Origin: a virus
Strand: one strand, 5' to 3'
Virus record (IMG/VR): IMGVR_UViG_3300007722_000149
Coordinates: 1-20,236 of that record
DNA length: 20,236 bases
A program made the translations under genes and the position numbers. Shown here piece by piece: positions 7,968-17,093 of this stretch (the stretch's first letter is position 1; the number at the start of each line of letters is the position of its first letter). Below the pieces are notes generated by a model. That model was not told the origin of the DNA and did not search any database. It saw nothing but the letters and a program-made list of their open reading frames with translations.

Positions 7968-8328
7968 CAAGATACCTGAAATGGACTGGAGTGAGCGGGC
8001 GAGTAAAGACATGCGCCTTGCGGACGGAGAGGAACTGCTTGCCGCAAGTCAAGTTGCGTATCGCCTCGGCAATGCTGGAATTATTGGGCTTATCTATTCT
8101 TCATATTTCGCGCCTCCTTGGCTTTGGTTTGCGTTGGCGAAAACCGCAAGCATGAAAGACTTAATAGACTTCCGGCGTAAGCAGGACGCCATCCCTCGCG
8201 GAACACTTACCGCAGTTGATGACGATGATGCTACCGCGTATCGCTTCGCCGCCTTCTACGGCTTTGAGCAGACGGGTCAAACTATTGAATATGAAAGCAC
8301 ATTAATGCTTATCATGAGGAAAAAATAA
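7954..8328 (+). CDS. Small GNAT-like virion-associated protein (T7 gp13-type position)
   Basis: The 124-residue product lies between the nozzle and the gp14-like gene, where T7 encodes gp13, a 138-residue protein with an acetyltransferase-like fold. It has the outline of that fold: an N-terminal helix with ELLAASQVAYR, a strand-like GIIGLIYSSYF, a tryptophan pair PPWLWFAL, a helix, then ATAYRFAAFYGFEQTG near residues 94-109. The last part resembles the closing segment of GNAT proteins (small residues, then GFE). I see no clear acetyl-CoA binding R/Q-x-x-G-x-G/A loop, so catalysis is doubtful and a structural role is more likely. It overlaps the nozzle gene by 14 bases. Confidence 0.6.
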   Translation: MTPIDKIPEMDWSERASKDMRLADGEELLAASQVAYRLGNAGIIGLIYSSYFAPPWLWFALAKTASMKDLIDFRRKQDAIPRGTLTAVDDDDATAYRFAAFYGFEQTGQTIEYESTLMLIMRKK

Positions 8329-8867
8329 TGGCATTTGCACCTCTCCTTCTCCCCGCTATTGGGGGATTTCTCACAAGTGCTAGTGGTATCGCGGCGGTAG
8401 CAACAGCTGGTATTGGCGCGGTTACAGCTATTTCACAGGGCAATTACCAAGCGGCTGTGGCGCGGAACAATGCAGATGCTGCGACAGCCCAAGGTAATCG
8501 CGAGTCGGCTGCGGCGCAGGCAAATGCTATGCGGTTATCGCAGGAAAATGCTGGCCGTGTTGGCGCGCTTACAGCATCGCAATCGGCGTCCGGGCTTGAC
8601 GTGGGTAGCCGCTCGTTCGGGCAGGCGCGGGCACTTGAAACTCGCATAGGTAATCTTGAGGTGCGGGATACTGCGCGGGCAGGAGCCGATGCAGCTAATG
8701 CAAATTTCCGGGAAGCGTCAAACTTTCGCGCAGAGGCCACCAACGCAAAACGACAAGGGATGCTTGGAGCGGCTGGTAGTGCGATTGGACTCGCCAGTAG
8801 TTTTGCGGGAAGTTCGCAGGGGAAGTCGTTGGTCGGTGGTAGTAAGCTTAAGAAGAGGTTCGGTTAA
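8328..8867 (+). CDS. Internal virion protein, T7 gp14-like
   Basis: The 179-residue product begins with a hydrophobic glycine/alanine stretch (about residues 5-35, LLLPAIGGFLTSASGIAAVATAGIG in two parts) and continues as a long alanine/asparagine/glutamine-rich helix (NNADAATAQGNRESAAAQ). The C-terminus is glycine/serine-rich and ends in basic KKRFG. This is the pattern of gp14-type ejected proteins, which form the outer-membrane part of the channel through which podovirus DNA passes. The start is coupled to the previous stop (TAATG, 8326-8330), and its own stop is coupled to the next start in the same manner, so it is probably made in step with the other internal proteins. Confidence 0.8.
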   Translation: MAFAPLLLPAIGGFLTSASGIAAVATAGIGAVTAISQGNYQAAVARNNADAATAQGNRESAAAQANAMRLSQENAGRVGALTASQSASGLDVGSRSFGQARALETRIGNLEVRDTARAGADAANANFREASNFRAEATNAKRQGMLGAAGSAIGLASSFAGSSQGKSLVGGSKLKKRFG

Positions 8868-11521
8868 TGGAAGTTCGTAGAAATACCAGAACCAGTGCAC
8901 CTGCAGGGCGCGCAACATTCACCCGCGCTTCGACGATTGACGTTACTCCGTTACAGCGGGGCATCCAATCTCTCGGCGATAACATTGACGCGGGCATAAA
9001 AGCTCACCAGCAGTTTGAGTTGCAGAAGCGGCTGTTGGAAGAAAACAATAAGATTAAAGCTGAATTTGAAGAACGTAGTCGTGCGCCTGACATGGACCCG
9101 TTTACATTTTCCCAGTCGATTGATGCTGACTATACAGATCGAGCGAATAGCGTGGCCGATGAATATCGTAAGCTTGGCTATGACGGGGAACTCGTTAATG
9201 ACTTCATGCTCGGCATGGGGAGAATACGGAACGGCGTAACGGATAACGCAACTGCGGTGCAGACGCAGGCCCTAGCAACTCGGGCGCTTAGTGATATTGG
9301 CAAAATTGCCGATGAAGGTTCTAGGGCTATCGTTAATGATGTTGATAGCTATGAGACAACCCTGGCGTTTTCCCTCGATACGGTTGACCTAAACCCAGCG
9401 CTTGGTGATGCGGAAAAGGTAATGCAGAAAGACGCGATACGCGAACGGTTCCGGCAGGCTGGCGGGGAAGTCTTTGGGCGTAGTCGGCCTGAAGATGTGT
9501 TTGCGCAACTTGATCCTAACGGGGTTTTTCGTAGTAATAGGGCTGTTGCGGCTGCCGGGACGACTGGAGTAGGCGGTACTGTTGCAGCTGAAGGGCAGCA
9601 AAAAGATGTTGGCGATGTACTTACTCAAGGTGGTCTAGCCTCTCACGTAGTCGCAGGTTTTCTCGGTAACTTTGACGTTGAAGGTGGGTATGGTGGCGCT
9701 CTTGGCGATGGCGGAAATGCCAGCGGTATCGCTCAATGGCGACATGAGCGCCGTGATAACTTCAAAAAACAGTTTGGCAAAGAGCCTCATCAGGCTACTC
9801 ACGCGGAACAAGCGCAGTTTGTACTTTGGGAAATGGAAAACCCTGCTGCGGCTGGTATGTCTGTTAAACAGCGGGATGCTATCCTTAATGCTGGTAGTGC
9901 CACAGAGGCTGCTGAGCTCATTGATAAGTATTATGAACGATCGAGTGGCGCTCATCGTGCGCGGCGTATTGAAGCTGCGGCTAAATATATTAACATAGGA
10001 CAGCAAGTTCCTCAAGCGGGTGACGTAACTGCCGTTGCCCTTCCTCCCAGCGATCCTGCGATTAGCAATCCTACTCCAGGCAATGGCGAAGTTGTACCTG
10101 AAGAAGCCCCTGTCGCTGCCGCAGAACTGCATCCAGTCCTCCGTGATCTTACGGGTGAAGAGCGCCTTCGGGTGTTAGGGATGGCGGATAAGGAACTTCA
10201 ACAGAAGACTGCGAATAGCAAAGCTGAAATGGAATTGCGGCTGCAGAATATTAAGGCGCAGATCGAAAGCAATGATGGCAACGTAACTATTCCAATGCCA
10301 ACGCTGGAGGAACTTACGCCGTTGTACGGTGAAGTCGCGGCTGGCCAGATCATGGCGGACGTCAATACGCTGCAGCAATCCGCAATCTTCCGGCAGGATT
10401 GGGCCGGGTCTAGCGTTGCCAGCATGGATGCGGAATTGGAAAAGCTACGCCCAGCGCAGGACGATCCTGCCCTTGCCGTTAAACTGCAGACGTATGAAAA
10501 CGCAAAAGCAGTGCGAAATGCTATCGTTGAAAAACGTATGGAAGACCCTGCAGCATACGCATTATCACAAAATTCTGCGCTTGCTAAAGCAATTGAAAGC
10601 GGAAATTCCCCCGCATACTACGCGCTGCAACGCGCTGAACAGACCCGCCTCGGCATCCCGAAAAGCCAACAGAACCCTTGGCCGCAGGAATACATTGATG
10701 AGCAAAAGGCGAAGTATGATACTCTTAGCACAGATCAACGCTTTGACTGGCAGATGCGCCATATCAAAGGTGCAACTCGTGATGAGTTTGGTAACTTCGC
10801 GCAGGCGTTTGAGGGCACGGATGCTTACGACGATATGTTGACGACAAGTTTCTTGTATACCACACGCAGCCAGAAAGAGGTTAACCGATTGTTGCCTATA
10901 ATTCTGCGAGGTGCGGCCATCATAAAGAACGATCCAGCGCGGCGTCCTCCGTCAGAAAAAATGGTCGTACAGTTTCAAAGCAATCTACTCGGCGGTGTGC
11001 GGAATACTAACCCTAACCTTAGCCGCTCGATCCGCAATGCAGCTGACGCAATCTATGTCGCACGAGGAGGTGACCCAATTGATCCCGACCCCAACTTGTA
11101 TACCGAAAGTTTACGCGAAGCTGTCGGCGGTAAGTTTAATAATTCTTCCACCAGCTGGGGAAACTACGGTAAGAACGGGGTGAAAGATTTGACAATATTT
11201 CCTCCCTTCGTAACTAAAAACCAATTTGATAATTGGCAAGCTGGTCTCACTACAAAGGGGCTGCAAACGCTTTCGCAGAATGGCGCACCTCGTCACGCTA
11301 CCGGCGAAGCAGTATCCGCTAGTGACGTAGTGGATGAAGGCGTCCTTGTTATGGTTGAGCCCAATGTTTATACTATAAAATTTAAGCAGTCGGGCGGTGT
11401 AACTGAGGGTGCGTATGGTAATGATGGACGGCCTGTGCGGCTTCGTATTACCGGCAAAGATATTATCAATGCGTCTAAACCACCAGCACCTACATTTACA
11501 CCAACCAGAAATGCGAAATAG
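8867..11521 (+). CDS. Large internal virion protein with phage tail lysozyme domain
   Basis: The 884-residue product is a helix-rich ejected core protein with an embedded peptidoglycan hydrolase. Residues about 248-375 match the phage tail lysozyme (Phage_lysozyme2-type) pattern: VVAGFLGNFDVEGGY, then GDGGNASGIAQWRHERRDNF, then QAQFVLWEMEN and a C-terminal DKYYERSSGAHRARR. Glu272 in NFDVEGGY is the probable catalytic acid. The N-terminal 240 residues are charged helices (QKRLLEENNKIKAEFEERS). The C-terminal 500 are helical, with a proline-rich linker near 385-415. The domain would open the cell wall for DNA entry. The start is coupled by TAATG with AGAGG upstream. T7 carries its wall-cutting domain in gp16, so the arrangement differs. 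Confidence 0.85.
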   Translation: MEVRRNTRTSAPAGRATFTRASTIDVTPLQRGIQSLGDNIDAGIKAHQQFELQKRLLEENNKIKAEFEERSRAPDMDPFTFSQSIDADYTDRANSVADEYRKLGYDGELVNDFMLGMGRIRNGVTDNATAVQTQALATRALSDIGKIADEGSRAIVNDVDSYETTLAFSLDTVDLNPALGDAEKVMQKDAIRERFRQAGGEVFGRSRPEDVFAQLDPNGVFRSNRAVAAAGTTGVGGTVAAEGQQKDVGDVLTQGGLASHVVAGFLGNFDVEGGYGGALGDGGNASGIAQWRHERRDNFKKQFGKEPHQATHAEQAQFVLWEMENPAAAGMSVKQRDAILNAGSATEAAELIDKYYERSSGAHRARRIEAAAKYINIGQQVPQAGDVTAVALPPSDPAISNPTPGNGEVVPEEAPVAAAELHPVLRDLTGEERLRVLGMADKELQQKTANSKAEMELRLQNIKAQIESNDGNVTIPMPTLEELTPLYGEVAAGQIMADVNTLQQSAIFRQDWAGSSVASMDAELEKLRPAQDDPALAVKLQTYENAKAVRNAIVEKRMEDPAAYALSQNSALAKAIESGNSPAYYALQRAEQTRLGIPKSQQNPWPQEYIDEQKAKYDTLSTDQRFDWQMRHIKGATRDEFGNFAQAFEGTDAYDDMLTTSFLYTTRSQKEVNRLLPIILRGAAIIKNDPARRPPSEKMVVQFQSNLLGGVRNTNPNLSRSIRNAADAIYVARGGDPIDPDPNLYTESLREAVGGKFNNSSTSWGNYGKNGVKDLTIFPPFVTKNQFDNWQAGLTTKGLQTLSQNGAPRHATGEAVSASDVVDEGVLVMVEPNVYTIKFKQSGGVTEGAYGNDGRPVRLRITGKDIINASKPPAPTFTPTRNAK

Positions 11522-11523
11522 TT

Positions 11524-13299
11524 ATGGGATTATTTGACTCAGACTTGACCCAAGAAATTATACCCTCTCGTGGTACGCCCAGCGGTTTCTTTGAGGGAAT
11601 TTCTCAAGGCTATAAACAACAGTATCGTGTTGACTCCCCATACTCCTTAGAGTTTGAAGTCACAGATGCGTGGCAGGATACCCTTACGGAATATGAAGCT
11701 ATAACCGGCGAGAAGCCTGCGTTCCGCCTTGACATGGCCGCGTTAAATAGTTACGCGAGGACTATCCAAGGTGAGGAAATTTCCGTGTTCCAGCGGGAGG
11801 CGTTTGGCGGGGGCATCCCGCAAGAACTTAAAACAAACATTGCAGCCTTTCAAGCGTTTAACGAAAAATTAAAAGCCAGCGGTAATGATAAGCTAAAATC
11901 CTTCGAGCAAGTGCTTGAGGAGGTTTTCGCTATGCGAGCGGAGGTTGAAAAAGAGTCGAGCATAAAGTCCGAGACGGGGGGAGTATCGGGCGCTATAGGT
12001 GAGTTTATAGGCGCTACTGCCGGAACATTAACTACACGTGATCCGCTGTCGCTAGGGACGTTAGGGGTAGGCGGGATATTCAAGACGGTGCTTGCTCGCG
12101 TTGCTACGACAGCCGCTATCTCTGGTGGCCTTACTGCGGTTACAGAACTTGGGTCGGTGCAGCCAGACAGGAAACTGTCTGGTCTTCCGGAACGTGATCC
12201 GTTTTTCGATATTGCCGTTGCCGCTGCCGCGGGTGGTATATTTGAAGGGGTAGGCACGCTTGTACAACGCTTGATCCGTAATCGGGCGGGTAGAGCCGAA
12301 GCGGCTGCGCCGGACATATCTGCGTTTCCCGCTGACTCACCAGACCCACGTATTCGAGGCGCTCGGCATATCTTTGAGATGGAAGATGTGGTCATTTCTA
12401 AATCGCCGTATGGCACTGGCCGTAAAGGACTAAAGCGTTTTACTGCGGAACTTGAAGAGGTGCAGGATATATTCGCGGGTAAGACTGATACCGCTATTGC
12501 GCGTGTGCTACCTCCGGTGCCGTATGAGCAGTTGAAGAAAGCCGCTGACTTTGATATTATCAGTGAGATAGAGCCAGTTATATACGCGAGGATGGAGGAG
12601 GCGCAGGTACGTTTGACTGAGGCGCAAACGCAATTGGATAATCTGGAGAATAACCCGCCGACTATTGAAGATGCGATTGACTCAATCGACCCTGATACCG
12701 GAGCGGTTGTGCGTTCGCTGTTAGATGATTTGGAAGCGCCGGGCCTGACCACACAACGGCGTGGTGAGATTGAACAGCGGTTAAATGTAATCACGGAGAC
12801 GCTGGACCAAGCTGCCATCGACAAACGGCTGAATGATATTAGCATTACACCGAAGAAAAAATTACAATTTCAACGTAAATCACTCCGAGCCGCAAACAAG
12901 AATTACAAAAAAGCGTATGCGGAAGTTGAAGCTGTCCGTGCGCGATTTGTGCGGGAACAGGAACAAATCGAGATTGTTCAACGGGCACGGGCGTCGGAAG
13001 ACTTGGCTACAATAATTGCCGAGGGCCGCTCGCCGGTGCAAATGGCTTCCGTAAGTGGCGAGGCATCTGTTGCTATCGCTAAGCGGCTTGAGGCGTTTGA
13101 TATTGAACTGGAGGCTAACACGCTCGTCGCCCGTTTTGATGAGGCTTCCGATACGGTTGACCTCGGCTTGGAAGAGCCGGTCAGTATGAGTATGTTGATT
13201 ATTGACGCGGATGGTAGGCAAGTTTCTGTGCGCGAAATGATGGAAGACCTTCGTGACGATGCCAACCTTGATGAAGCTATGAGGAGTTGTTTGCTATGA
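11524..13299 (+). CDS. Internal virion protein with hydrophobic insert and coiled coil
   Basis: The 591-residue product lies between two other large internal proteins. The first 140 residues are soluble and mixed. Residues about 150-250 are glycine/alanine-rich and hydrophobic in several segments (SGAIGEFIGATAGTLT, LGTLGVGGIFKTVLARVATT, DIAVAAAAGGIFEGVG), joined by an RDPFFD loop. This resembles the membrane-inserting segments of ejected core proteins. From about 350 it becomes a long coiled coil (RMEEAQVRLTEAQTQLDNLENN). There is no clear ribosome binding site before ATG 11524, two bases after the previous stop, so it probably relies on translational coupling. It is a plausible inner-membrane channel subunit by analogy with T7 gp15/gp16. 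The family is not identified more precisely. Confidence 0.7.
   Translation: MGLFDSDLTQEIIPSRGTPSGFFEGISQGYKQQYRVDSPYSLEFEVTDAWQDTLTEYEAITGEKPAFRLDMAALNSYARTIQGEEISVFQREAFGGGIPQELKTNIAAFQAFNEKLKASGNDKLKSFEQVLEEVFAMRAEVEKESSIKSETGGVSGAIGEFIGATAGTLTTRDPLSLGTLGVGGIFKTVLARVATTAAISGGLTAVTELGSVQPDRKLSGLPERDPFFDIAVAAAAGGIFEGVGTLVQRLIRNRAGRAEAAAPDISAFPADSPDPRIRGARHIFEMEDVVISKSPYGTGRKGLKRFTAELEEVQDIFAGKTDTAIARVLPPVPYEQLKKAADFDIISEIEPVIYARMEEAQVRLTEAQTQLDNLENNPPTIEDAIDSIDPDTGAVVRSLLDDLEAPGLTTQRRGEIEQRLNVITETLDQAAIDKRLNDISITPKKKLQFQRKSLRAANKNYKKAYAEVEAVRARFVREQEQIEIVQRARASEDLATIIAEGRSPVQMASVSGEASVAIAKRLEAFDIELEANTLVARFDEASDTVDLGLEEPVSMSMLIIDADGRQVSVREMMEDLRDDANLDEAMRSCLL
13281..13286 (+). promoter_or_regulatory. 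Ribosome binding site deciding the start at 13296
   Basis: GAGGAG ends nine bases before ATG 13296 and abuts the in-frame TTG 13287, which it therefore cannot serve. ATG 13296 also overlaps the preceding stop as ATGA. Confidence 0.7.
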
Positions 13300-15749
13300 G
13301 TTTTAAGGATTGTATTGATAGCGCGCTGCTTGTAGGGCGGATTAGCGAAAGCAAGGCGGATAAGGCTAAGGCTGCTCATGAGGCGGAATTTGAACGGGCT
13401 AAGCTGGAAGGCATGGACGAGGCAACAGCGGAACTGGCGGCGGCACGGGCGGCTACTGAAGAGATTAGTGCGGCTAATGCCACTCGTCGCTGGCAGAAGA
13501 TGAAAGATATTCAAGCTGCGCATATTATTACACAACGGCTGACGAAGGCGAAAGACCCGGTTCAAGAACTTGAAGCAGTAATGGCCGGTGTTGAGTATGA
13601 TTATATGTTTGTGCAATCGGTGGCTCTTTCTCATCTTGACCAGATGATGCTGAAGTATAAACCTACGGTGAGGAACAGTACGCCGGAAGAAGGGCTCGAT
13701 GAAGTTGTAGATGCCTTTTTCGGTAAAAGCAGTTCTGCTGAGGCGCAAGCAGGCGCGAAGGCGATTACAGATATGTATGAGATGCTTCGCAAATGGGCTA
13801 ACCGGCATGGCGCGAGTATTGCGGCAACCAAAGAAGGCCACCTACCCCAAACCCACGATGCGGCTAAAGTCTCTAGGGTGCAGGAATATACTCGCGGGGA
13901 TGGTAGTCGGTCAAACACCTGGGTGGATGATCACCTGGAAGAGGGGATTATTGATTGGGAAACTATGAGGCTTGATGGTAAAGCTATTCCAGTAGGAGAA
14001 CGGCCAGCCGCACTGTTGAGTATGTATGACGGAATTGTGGCTGACGGGAAGATGCGGGATAAGTATCTGCTTGAGGGGGGTAATGCAGGGAACCTTGCAA
14101 CCCGGCTTGGCCGAGATAGGTTTTTGCACTACGCGGGGCCTGAAGCGTGGAAAACTATGCAGGCTAAATATGGCGCGGGAAATTTGTATCAGCAAACGAT
14201 TGGCATAGTCGATCACATGGCTAAAGAAATTTCAATGATGCAAACCTTCGGTACCTCGCCGGGATCAATGAAAGACTTTGCTGGAAGGCTTGCGGAAAAT
14301 CAAGCTGGCAAGCGGGCACAAGCCGCAGGGAAAAATGTAAACAATGCGGTAAAAAAGGCGGCGCGAGGCGTTGAAGTTTTTAACGATATGTTCGACATAC
14401 ATGATCGGAAAGTTATTAGCGCTGAAAGTAATTGGGCGGTGCAGACTTTTTCAGGGATACGCACAGTAGCGGTTGGTAGTAAACTTGGTAGTGTTTTAAT
14501 CCCTTCCGTATTTGGAGATCTCACTAACGCTAAAATGACGCAAAAAATTTACGGCCTTCCGCTTGCCGGTACCGCTCGTAGTTACTTCAAGGAGGTGGGT
14601 TCTGGTAGGATTGGGAGGGAAGATGCGATTAGCCTCGGCGTGATCTGGGAGGATGCGATAGGGCTGGCGCAATCTCGCCTACGGTATTTCGGCGCGCTGG
14701 ACGGGCCGCATTTTGCGCGAGTGTTTAGCGATAAAGTATATCGTATTGGACTGGCATCGGCACACACGCAGAATGCACGAGACTCTAGCGGGAAGCAGTT
14801 CATGAACTTCTTACACACGGCTAAGAAGACTAAATTCGACGATCACCCACTTCTAGGGGCAATGCTGGAAGTGGGTATCACCGCTAAGGATTGGAATGTA
14901 TTCCGGGCGACACCTTCACGCGATGTTAGGGGCGGAAAGTTTCTTACTCCAATGGACTTGTTCAAAGCGGGAAACCGTGATGAACAGGCCGTTGCTGAAA
15001 AGTTTGGTAACCTGTTACAAATGTATATTCAATCAGCAGTGCCTACGCCTAACCTTCGTTCGCGTAGAGCGGCAGGGGAGGCTATTGATCCTAACAGTTT
15101 TCTTGGACAGCTTAACCGGACAATGGCAAGCCTACTTGCCTTTCCGATAGCGCTGCACTTTAACCAGCTTCGCAGGATAGCAAGGCTGCCTAGAGTCCGA
15201 GATAAGATGGTTTACGGCGCGGCATATTTCGGCTCCATGTCTGTTGCCGGAATGTTCATTACACAGGGTAAGGCGCTAGTTGGCGGCGGTCAGCTTAGAG
15301 ATATGAGCCTGTATACCGAGGAGGGGAAATTAAACCTTGACTTCTATGGTCGTGCTATGATAAACGGGGGTAGCATGGGAATCCTAGGTGACGTTGTAAT
15401 GAATTATATAAATCTGAATAACAACCCTCACCAATCAGGAAACCCAACTTCAGAACTTTTGAAAGCGGTCCATAAACTAACTCTAGATAATATAATCGAC
15501 GGGATGGAGGGGAAACCGATTGAGGCAGCTGCAGATGCGCTTAACCTGGCCGATCAACTTATGCCTAAATTTTGGCATACGAAGGTCTTAATGGAGCGGG
15601 CTATCCTTGATGACCTGCAACAACAGGCTGATCCGGAAGGCTATCGGCGCGCATTGCAATATGAGCGGGAACATCAAGAAGGTATGTGGTGGCCGACGGG
15701 AGGGGAGCCAGAAGCGCTTCGCCCTGAAACGGCTTTCGGCGGGCGGTAG
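13296..15749 (+). CDS. Large internal virion protein (gp16-type C-terminal part)
   Basis: The 817-residue product starts with charged helices (KADKAKAAHEAEFERAKLEG) and has a KEGHLPQTHDAAKV motif near residues 179-192. This is followed by FLHYAGPEAWKTMQAKYGAG and IVDHMAKEISMMQTFGTSP near 277-321. This string is shared by large internal or ejected proteins of many podoviruses and prophages. Two mildly hydrophobic stretches follow (IRTVAVGSKLGSVLIPSVFG; YGAAYFGSMSVAGMFITQG), which could contact a membrane. The C-terminus is tryptophan- and proline-containing. I see no hydrolase motif; the wall-cutting activity is in the gene at 8867. It is the last gene before a 63-base intergenic space. Confidence 0.75.
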   Translation: MSFKDCIDSALLVGRISESKADKAKAAHEAEFERAKLEGMDEATAELAAARAATEEISAANATRRWQKMKDIQAAHIITQRLTKAKDPVQELEAVMAGVEYDYMFVQSVALSHLDQMMLKYKPTVRNSTPEEGLDEVVDAFFGKSSSAEAQAGAKAITDMYEMLRKWANRHGASIAATKEGHLPQTHDAAKVSRVQEYTRGDGSRSNTWVDDHLEEGIIDWETMRLDGKAIPVGERPAALLSMYDGIVADGKMRDKYLLEGGNAGNLATRLGRDRFLHYAGPEAWKTMQAKYGAGNLYQQTIGIVDHMAKEISMMQTFGTSPGSMKDFAGRLAENQAGKRAQAAGKNVNNAVKKAARGVEVFNDMFDIHDRKVISAESNWAVQTFSGIRTVAVGSKLGSVLIPSVFGDLTNAKMTQKIYGLPLAGTARSYFKEVGSGRIGREDAISLGVIWEDAIGLAQSRLRYFGALDGPHFARVFSDKVYRIGLASAHTQNARDSSGKQFMNFLHTAKKTKFDDHPLLGAMLEVGITAKDWNVFRATPSRDVRGGKFLTPMDLFKAGNRDEQAVAEKFGNLLQMYIQSAVPTPNLRSRRAAGEAIDPNSFLGQLNRTMASLLAFPIALHFNQLRRIARLPRVRDKMVYGAAYFGSMSVAGMFITQGKALVGGGQLRDMSLYTEEGKLNLDFYGRAMINGGSMGILGDVVMNYINLNNNPHQSGNPTSELLKAVHKLTLDNIIDGMEGKPIEAAADALNLADQLMPKFWHTKVLMERAILDDLQQQADPEGYRRALQYEREHQEGMWWPTGGEPEALRPETAFGGR

Positions 15750-15812
15750 TTTGGGTATGGTCGTCCGACCCTAGCGGCGGTATGGCTCCTAGCTGATGAA
15801 CGGGAAAAGATT
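15750..15812 (+). other. Intergenic spacer with imperfect direct repeat and short hairpin
   Basis: This is the longest non-coding gap between the internal-core and fibre genes. GGTATGG occurs at 15754-15760 and 15779-15785, and CCTAGC at 15770-15775 and 15788-15793. GGTC/GACC (15759-15762 and 15767-15770) could form a weak four-pair hairpin. There is no clear -35/-10 promoter and no U-run, so it is neither a convincing promoter nor a factor-independent terminator. GGGA at 15802-15805 serves the next gene. Confidence 0.35.
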
Positions 15813-17093
15813 ATGACAGTTGGTACTACGTTAAATGTCGCACAGCTGCTAACCGATGGGGCAGCAACAGATTTTCCTTACGCGTTTATCGTGTTTGAAA
15901 AAGAAGATTTACAGGTAGTGCTACGCGATCTTGACGGAGTGGTTGTTAAGACTTACGCGCAGAATGAGTTCAGCATATCCGGCCTTGGCGCAAATGCGGG
16001 TTCGATTAACATTGTACCTGCGCCGGTTACTGCGCATGAAGTGCTAATCATGCGGGAAGTTCCTGTGCTTCAACCTACCGATATTGTCAATCAGGGCGGG
16101 TTTTTCCCCGAGGTGATTGAGCGGCAGTTTGACGAAATCGTTATGCAGAACCAACAGGCGGATGAGAAACTTAGCCGCGCTATTGTAGCTGACCTTGGCG
16201 ATCCTGCGTATACGTTAGGCCGCCTTGATGCCGATGATGTCATTCAGTTCCGTGGCGGTAAATTAGAAGGACTGAGTTTAGCGGAATTTGCCGCGCCAGC
16301 AAATGCCGCAGCTGCAGTGGGCGAGGGTTATGCTGCAGCGTTAATAACATATACCTTTGGCTATATCGGCCTAGATGCAACAGTTCCCGCTGGCGTTGAT
16401 GAAGGAGAGGGCTTCGTCTACACGGTTGCCGGTCGAGTTTACGGCGCGCTTAATCTCGGCGGTTCGGCTGATGTTAAGTTTGAGATACTGACTAAGGCAC
16501 TTGCCGAGGCTGGCGGGGCGGGTTCTGGGACTGTTACTAGCGTTGCTCTAGGCGGGGGCTCTACGGGACTCACCTTTAGCGCGGCTATAACTACCAGTGG
16601 TACGATCACGGTAGGCGGAACCCTTGCAATCGCCCACGGCGGAACGGGCAGTGATACAGCCGAGGACGCAAGAACCGAGTTAAGCGCAGCCGCTAGTGGC
16701 GCTAACGTAGATATTACCAGCCTGAAAGAGACCACGACTATTACAGCGGGCGGTACTATTGCAGCGACCTCCCTGGGCTTTCGCGGCGTTCCTCCATCAG
16801 CGCAAGCAGTCGGTTCTGCAATAACGCTAGGACTTACCGACTCTGGCCGTGTAGTAGTTAATACCCTCGGTGGCTGGACTATCCCGGCAAACAGTTCTAT
16901 CGCGTTTCCTATCGGAACAGCAATAATTCTATATAACGACAGTGCCTCTACACAGACCGTAGCAATCACCACGGACACGCTGCGCAGAGCGGGCACTACT
17001 GATACTGGAACCCGAACGGTTGCCCTGCGCGGGATGGCTAGCCTTATGAAAGTGAAAACTACCGAGTGGCTTATAACGGGTAATATAACATGA
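15813..17093 (+). CDS. Tail fibre with T7 gp17-type N-terminal anchor
   Basis: The 426-residue product has the T7 tail-fibre N-terminal domain in residues 1-125: DFPYAFIVFEKEDLQVVL, then KTYAQNEFSISG, IMREVPVLQPTDIVNQGGFFPEVIE in two pieces, and DEIVMQNQQADEKLSRAI. This domain attaches fibres to the tail. Residues about 237-290 hold the widespread fibre repeat GTVTSVALGGGSTGLTFSA with ITTSGTITVGGTLAIAHGGTGS. The last 100 residues form a beta-rich end with no chaperone or enzymatic motif. The fibre is short compared with T7 gp17 (553 residues), suggesting that it is a platform to which another receptor-binding protein (see 17458) attaches. GGGA is seven bases before ATG 15813. The end overlaps the next gene as ATGA. 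Confidence 0.87.
   Translation: MTVGTTLNVAQLLTDGAATDFPYAFIVFEKEDLQVVLRDLDGVVVKTYAQNEFSISGLGANAGSINIVPAPVTAHEVLIMREVPVLQPTDIVNQGGFFPEVIERQFDEIVMQNQQADEKLSRAIVADLGDPAYTLGRLDADDVIQFRGGKLEGLSLAEFAAPANAAAAVGEGYAAALITYTFGYIGLDATVPAGVDEGEGFVYTVAGRVYGALNLGGSADVKFEILTKALAEAGGAGSGTVTSVALGGGSTGLTFSAAITTSGTITVGGTLAIAHGGTGSDTAEDARTELSAAASGANVDITSLKETTTITAGGTIAATSLGFRGVPPSAQAVGSAITLGLTDSGRVVVNTLGGWTIPANSSIAFPIGTAIILYNDSASTQTVAITTDTLRRAGTTDTGTRTVALRGMASLMKVKTTEWLITGNIT

Noticed and set aside
9672-9998. Plus-strand 108-residue frame inside the lysozyme domain
   Set aside because: It lies wholly within the conserved lysozyme region in another frame and has no motif of its own.
11850-12845. Long minus-strand open frame of 331 residues
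   Set aside because: It is serine-rich, antisense to a well-supported internal virion gene, and shows no domain. It is a typical shadow of alanine- and glutamate-rich codons.
12978-13841. Minus-strand open frame of 287 residues spanning two plus-strand genes
   Set aside because: Its composition is irregular, it has no motif, and it crosses the junction of two well-supported genes.
15759-15770. Hairpin after the internal virion genes as a terminator
   Set aside because: The stem has only four pairs and there is no following run of T, so it is not a convincing terminator.
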